DNA from: Anaerolineae bacterium
GTDB lineage: Bacteria; Chloroflexota; Anaerolineae; B4-G1; SLSP01
Direction of reading: 5' to 3'
Assembly (NCBI GenBank): GCA_016927095.1
Contig: JAFGNI010000267.1
Coordinates: forward strand, 1-16,000
DNA length: 16,000 nucleotides
Made by a program: the position numbers and the translations under genes. This document shows, in pieces, positions 13,002-16,000 of this stretch (the first letter of the stretch is position 1; each line of letters opens with the position of its first letter). A model generated the notes under the pieces. It was not told where the DNA came from and did no database searches. It worked only from the letters and a program-made list of their open reading frames with translations.

Positions 13002-15908
13002 TTAGGCTTGGCTCTCAGCTTCGCAGGGCAGAACGAAGCTCAGCGTGCTGCCGACCCCCTCCTCGCTTTCCACCCAGATCCGCCCACCATTGGCCTCAAC
13101 CAGCGTCTTGGCCATGGCCATACCGACGCTCGTTTCGCCCATTCCTTGGACCAGCGGTTGGTTCGCCCGGTAGAAGTGACGGAAGACACGTGGATAGTCG
13201 TCGGGGGCAATCCCGCCGCCCGTATCGGTCACGGAAATCTGAAGATGCTTACCATTGCCATCGAAGGTCTCCTCTTGAGCGCTGACCACGATCTGGCTGC
13301 CCTCCTTGGAGCAGACCGCGGCATTGGAGAGCAGCCTGAGCATGATCTGGTAGAGGCTATCGCGATCGGCCTCAACCAAGGCCAGCTCCGGCGGGAGATC
13401 TAGCTGCACGGTCAGACGCCGCTCCCGGAACCGGGCCGAGAGGCCCATAATGGCCTCTTCGATGATCTCAATCAAACTCACCGGCTGCGGCACCAGCTCG
13501 ATCGGCCGGGTGTCCGGTGAGGTCACGTGAATCAAATCATTGAGCAGCACACTCAGCTGCTCGATGTTGGCCTTGACCCGCTCCAAGAACTGCTGTTGCA
13601 TCTCGGTGAGGATGCCGGCCTGCTCGCCCAATAAGAGATCCGCATAACCGGTGATCGCCGTCATCGGCGTGCGGAAATCGCTGGCCAGGCTGACGAGCGC
13701 TTCATAGCGCTCGGCCTCACTCTCCGAGGAGCGCAGGGTGATCACCAGCCCGTCGGCCTCGCCATCGCGCCCACGCAAGGAGGCAAAGTCGGCCTCGACC
13801 GTGCCTTCGGCCAACGTCAGATGGTAACGGTTCAGACCACCCTCATCGAGGGGCGTAAGCAGGTCGTCGATCGCGCGTGACCATCGTGGGTCGGCGAAGG
13901 CGCCGTCGACGGGCAGCCCCAGGACATCGCCCTCCGGCAAGCGCAGCATCTGTCGCGCTATAGAGTCAGCCGTCGTGATCCGCCCATCCTCGTCCGCAAC
14001 AAGGATACCGGCAGCGCCAGTGTGGATCCCGGCGGATGATTCCGGTTCAGCGATCGGTGTCGCCACGTCCGGCTCAGCCACGACCTGCGACCGTGCCCCT
14101 TCGGCCTGGGCCTGGCGCGCCATCAACGCAGCATCCCGTTCTTCGACTTGGGCTCTGAGGCTGAGCACTTCCTCCTCCAGGCGCTCGCGATGCCCCTCGA
14201 CCTGCTCCAATTGCTCCTTGATCTCGTCCAGCGCGCCGCTGAGCCGTGACCGCTCGTTGAGCAGCAGGTCACGGTCCTCCGTCAGCTCCCGGATCTGGCG
14301 CTCGTGCTCATCCCGCTCCTCAGCGAGTTGGCGCACCTCGTTCTGCCAGACTGAGAGCTCCGTCTCCGAAGCCCCGCGGCGGCGTGACTCCAACTCGTGG
14401 TTGAGCGCCAGGATCTCCTCGTCGCGGGCCTTGATCTCCTGGAGCAGCGTCCGGACGCGGCTATTCAGCGCCTGGAACTGGTCCTTGGTCTTCTCGAGGG
14501 CCTCTGCCATGGCCGCACGCTCACCATCGCGTGCGCCCTCAGCTCCCTCATCCCACACCACCGCCGTATCCGCGACGGTGGCGGTCCGCGACGGCGTGGC
14601 GAGCATCCCATGTTGTGCAGCTGCGATCGCGATGGATAGCTGTTCGGCGACGAAGACGGGGGTCTCCATCTCCGCAGCCTGCCAATGCACGCCCTCAGCG
14701 GGGCCACCAAGCAGGAGCAAGCCCAAGAAACGCCCAGCGTGATGCAGGGGCAACGTGGCGAGGGGCAGGGGCGCCTCGAACCCAAGTGTCGCGTAAAGAG
14801 GGACGAGCCAGGCATCGTCTGCTGGTGATATCGCGACGACCGCCTGTCGGCGCTCCTTCGCTGCTCTTAGCCCCTCGTAGTCGGCCAGGAGCAGCGCCGG
14901 CGGATGTACCTGGGCAGAGGTCGGCGGATGAATGGCAACTACGCGCACCGCAGTGAGGTCTTGTCCAGCCACTGCGGCTTGGCTCTGCGTGAGAAGCGCT
15001 GCCAGGTTGTCGGGCGTGCCTTCCTCACTTCCACGCTGCTCGCCGCCCGCATCTGTGCTTAGCGCGACCGTACACATCTCCACATTGAGCAGCCTCGCAA
15101 GCTTAGACGAGGCCAAGATCAGGGAGGAATCAAGGTCGCGAGCCGCGCGGACAAGCTGTAGCACTTCCAGGAGTGGGCGCGCACCCAGAAGCGTCCCCTT
15201 GGTCTCCACCGGGCCAGCGACGACCGGAGCTCCCTCAAGGAGCTGCCGATGGACCCAAATCGACAACAGCGGCAAGGCAACCAGGGACGAAAGGCGTAGC
15301 CAACCATCGATTGGGTTCGCTAGGTCATCCCACAGGAGCTGAGCACCACAGCCCAGAATCCAGAAGATGACCACGCCCACGCCCCACTCCCACTCACGGG
15401 GCCGCACAAGGATGCCGGCAACGAGCGCCAAGGCCAAGACGATCAGGATACCAGCAAGCTCGTGGACGCTAGGATCCAAGGGCAGTTGAGGAAGTGCCGG
15501 GATTGATTGGGCGGCGGGGCCGTAGCCGTAAACAAGCAACGAAAGCGCCAGGCCGACCAGAAGCGCGGGCAGACGCCAACGCTCGAAACGATCGTCCGTG
15601 AAGCCGGCCCACGTGAGGCCGAGGACGGTGACAAAGAGCACCCAACGCTCTAGAGAAGGGACGAGCGGTGCCGGCGAGACCACACCGGCAACACTGACGA
15701 GGCCCAGGACCACCAGCGCCAATCGTGCCAACAACATGCCGCCGGTCGCCCAGAGCCAACGGCGTGCCAGCGAACCATCCCGCCCAGCACGGTGGGCCGT
15801 TAGCGCAGAGACCAGCGCCTGTTGTAGCGCAAAGAGGGCGACCAAGAAGTAGACCAGGTCCCCTGGTGGTTGCGTGATGACGTCAAAGACCTGTTCGAGG
15901 ATACGCAT
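13002..15908 (-). CDS. Seven-TM sensor kinase homologue lacking the phospho-accepting histidine (GAF/PAS/HisKA/HATPase)
   Basis: This is a membrane signalling protein of 968 residues. About seven membrane helices lie within residues 18-220. A GAF-like region covers about 245-435, a long coiled coil 463-605 and a PAS-like domain 628-728. The HisKA region begins near 735 and HATPase_c covers about 845-962. The H-box reads LASDFRTPMTAI instead of the usual SHELRTPL pattern: aligned on Arg-Thr-Pro, the acceptor His is Ser743. The N-box Asn862 and DTGGG (895-899) are kept, but the second glycine box is altered (GETSVGM at 924-930). It probably binds ATP but cannot autophosphorylate in the normal way, so it may act as a scaffold or as an ATP-driven switch. 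The ATG at 15908 is chosen because it lies about 20 nt downstream of a strong promoter; the longer frame from 15986 starts upstream of it. Confidence 0.87.
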   Translation of the reverse strand: MRILEQVFDVITQPPGDLVYFLVALFALQQALVSALTAHRAGRDGSLARRWLWATGGMLLARLALVVLGLVSVAGVVSPAPLVPSLERWVLFVTVLGLTWAGFTDDRFERWRLPALLVGLALSLLVYGYGPAAQSIPALPQLPLDPSVHELAGILIVLALALVAGILVRPREWEWGVGVVIFWILGCGAQLLWDDLANPIDGWLRLSSLVALPLLSIWVHRQLLEGAPVVAGPVETKGTLLGARPLLEVLQLVRAARDLDSSLILASSKLARLLNVEMCTVALSTDAGGEQRGSEEGTPDNLAALLTQSQAAVAGQDLTAVRVVAIHPPTSAQVHPPALLLADYEGLRAAKERRQAVVAISPADDAWLVPLYATLGFEAPLPLATLPLHHAGRFLGLLLLGGPAEGVHWQAAEMETPVFVAEQLSIAIAAAQHGMLATPSRTATVADTAVVWDEGAEGARDGERAAMAEALEKTKDQFQALNSRVRTLLQEIKARDEEILALNHELESRRRGASETELSVWQNEVRQLAEERDEHERQIRELTEDRDLLLNERSRLSGALDEIKEQLEQVEGHRERLEEEVLSLRAQVEERDAALMARQAQAEGARSQVVAEPDVATPIAEPESSAGIHTGAAGILVADEDGRITTADSIARQMLRLPEGDVLGLPVDGAFADPRWSRAIDDLLTPLDEGGLNRYHLTLAEGTVEADFASLRGRDGEADGLVITLRSSESEAERYEALVSLASDFRTPMTAITGYADLLLGEQAGILTEMQQQFLERVKANIEQLSVLLNDLIHVTSPDTRPIELVPQPVSLIEIIEEAIMGLSARFRERRLTVQLDLPPELALVEADRDSLYQIMLRLLSNAAVCSKEGSQIVVSAQEETFDGNGKHLQISVTDTGGGIAPDDYPRVFRHFYRANQPLVQGMGETSVGMAMAKTLVEANGGRIWVESEEGVGSTLSFVLPCEAESQA

Positions 15909-15933
15909 GCCCCCACCTTGGATTTCATCTCTG

Positions 15934-15962
15934 ATTATAATGTACAAAGAAGTTAGTGACAA
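15934..15962 (-). promoter_or_regulatory. Strong sigma70-type promoter of the kinase-LysM operon
   Basis: On the minus strand TTGTCA (15962-15957) and TATAAT (15939-15934) are separated by exactly 17 bp, matching consensus at 5 and 6 of 6 positions. Expected start of transcription is about 15927, giving a leader of about 20 nt with AAGGTG before the ATG at 15908. Confidence 0.8.
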
Positions 15963-15988
15963 GCGCCCACAATCCCAATGAGCCATGG

Positions 15989-15994
15989 TATAAT
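15989..15994 (+). promoter_or_regulatory. Possible -10 box of a divergent gene beyond the window
   Basis: A perfect TATAAT on the plus strand faces away from the kinase operon. The hexamer 17 bp upstream (CCCACA) is a poor -35. If real, its gene starts to the right of the window. Confidence 0.35.
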
Positions 15995-16000
15995 GGGCAT

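Noticed and set aside
15909..15986. Upstream ATG at 15986 as start of the seven-TM kinase
   Set aside because: It lies upstream of a near-consensus promoter for the same strand and adds 26 residues unrelated to a membrane N-terminus.

Overview
The window looks like a chromosomal segment of a GC-rich Chloroflexota bacterium, perhaps Anaerolineae-like. That placement is inferred from gene style, not from a marker gene: secreted proteins with long Pro/Thr linkers, LysM plus YkuD wall proteins, a His-less 'LASDFRTP'-type sensor kinase, a two-domain ferredoxin/ASKHA protein, and sigma70-type TATAAT boxes. No rRNA, tRNA, CRISPR array, insertion sequence or phage gene was seen.

Layout from left to right. 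(1) 1-419: a TATAAT box and a good ribosome site lead into the first ~23 codons of a YdjC/ChbG-like deacetylase. These are fused out of frame to what looks like the last ~38 codons of a GPH-type sugar symporter, a deletion scar. (2) 420-1943 (+): membrane-anchored L,D-transpeptidase with LysM and YkuD domains. (3) 1946-4108 (-): soluble REC-GAF-PAS-HisKA-HATPase kinase, convergent with the transpeptidase and separated by 2 bp. (4) 4265-7181 (-): a two-gene operon, a ferredoxin/ASKHA corrinoid-activator-like protein followed after 4 bp by a PdxA-family dehydrogenase, ending in a hairpin that overlaps the pdxA stop codon. (5) 7182-7573: non-coding divergent region. (6) 7574-10046 (+): a lipoprotein with a six-cysteine domain and two PsbP-like domains, then a kinase-like phosphotransferase (APH/SrkA fold) 10 bp downstream. 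(7) 10274-11590 (+): secreted protein with two PA14 domains and a golvesin-like C-terminal domain, with a structured leader and a very strong terminator. (8) 11841-15908 (-): an operon of a seven-TM sensor kinase homologue lacking the phospho-accepting histidine, followed by a membrane-anchored two-LysM protein with a 170-residue Pro/Thr tail. It is driven by a near-consensus sigma70 promoter at 15934-15962.

Much of the window concerns the cell surface: a transpeptidase, a LysM protein, a lipoprotein, a PA14 adhesin or glycan-binding protein, and two signalling kinases. The ASKHA/PdxA pair is the metabolic exception, and its partners are not visible here. The most noteworthy items are the histidine-less kinase co-transcribed with a LysM wall protein, the ASKHA-PdxA pair without any corrinoid protein, the fused gene remnant at the left edge, and paired hairpins and inverted repeats at several gene borders. 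I did not find a clear, wholly new multi-gene system.
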